Shown piece by piece: positions 1-64,000 of a stretch of DNA of 64,000 bases. The position numbers and the translations under genes are program-made. Every line of letters begins with the position of its first letter. Within the stretch, counting starts at the first letter, position 1. The notes below the pieces were generated by a model. It made no database searches. It saw nothing but the letters and a program-made list of their open reading frames with translations, and was not told where the DNA came from. Origin of the DNA: Hirundichthys speculiger (taxonomy: Eukaryota > Chordata > Actinopteri > Beloniformes > Exocoetidae). The DNA lies in contig JAGFBZ010002312.1 in the NCBI GenBank assembly GCA_018398805.1, positions 62,001 to 126,000 on the forward strand. Direction: 5' to 3'.

Positions 1-63656
<63,656 letters not shown>

Positions 63657-63930
63657 GTAAGTGATTGTTGGTATCATTCCTCCACACCTCCAACCATCTT
63701 TAACCCATTTGCCTTTCTGTGGCTGCAGGTCTCGTCACATTCACAATCTAAACTCCACTGTATTGCATTGTAGTGCAGCTGAGACCTGACGTGCACATCA
63801 CTCACCACCATACACTGATCAGGCATAACATTATAGCTGCCCACTTAGTAACGAGCAAGTCCTCCCTGTGCCTTTTTTTAAATTTTATTTTTATTTTGTT
63901 TTCTCCCTGTGCTTCCGAAACAACTCTGAC

Positions 63931-64000
63931 TAGCAGTGTTGTACTTGAACGCGTTCATTGAATGAAAGTTCACAAACTAGTTCATATTTTTTGCCAACGT
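63931..64000. mobile_element. left end of a second copy of the 48977 hAT family, cut by window edge
   Basis: Starts AGCAGTGTTGTACTTGAACG and continues with AGTTCACAAACTAGTTCATA, as in the element at 48977. The rest lies outside the window. Confidence 0.85.

Overview
The window is vertebrate genomic DNA, almost certainly from a teleost fish. Short exons with GT-AG borders sit in long AT-rich introns, and the introns are full of repeat types familiar from fish: several hAT families, piggyBac, Tigger-like elements, an L2-type LINE, tRNA-type SINEs and a Ty3/Gypsy element. I cannot name the species.

The only host gene I can support runs on the + strand through the whole window. It is a fibrillar collagen whose residues match the type XI alpha-1 chain (col11a1) better than the type V alpha-1 chain. 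Thirty-three consecutive exons (e1 to e33, positions 544 to 63656) encode about 741 residues, or 247 Gly-X-Y triplets, roughly three quarters of the 1014-residue triple helix. Each exon starts with a Gly codon and ends on a whole codon, with the classic sizes of 45, 54, 90 and 108 nt. The N-terminal domains lie to the left of the window. The last helix exons and the C-propeptide lie to the right. The exception is e30 (about 60606-60708), whose 5' end is 5 nt short of the expected 108 nt and does not read in frame from its obvious acceptor.

Exons make up only about 3.5% of the window, and much of the rest is transposon-derived. Intron 5 holds a GTF2IRD2-like hAT copy with a second, 6-bp-duplicating element inside it. 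Intron 9 holds a palindromic TA-flanked element and an antisense L2 reverse transcriptase remnant. Intron 13 holds two different hAT copies. Intron 14 holds a large relative of the 6-bp-duplicating element that contains a 1.6-kb minisatellite and a nested hAT. Intron 15 holds a SINE and a piggyBac element. Intron 17 holds a hAT with a BED finger. Intron 20 (11.4 kb) holds a Tc1 remnant and a hAT shell, which contains a LINE-tail-like segment and a nearly complete, recent Ty3/Gypsy retrotransposon on the - strand (39045-44311). Introns 24 to 32 hold further hAT, Tigger-like and Harbinger-like copies.

I found no rRNA, functional tRNA, CRISPR array or second host gene. I also found no previously undescribed protein system. 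The most unusual items are the minisatellite-carrying 6-bp-TSD element, the e30 anomaly, the arrangement of the young Gypsy element (its pol stop codon is supplied by the LTR) and several long perfect hairpins.
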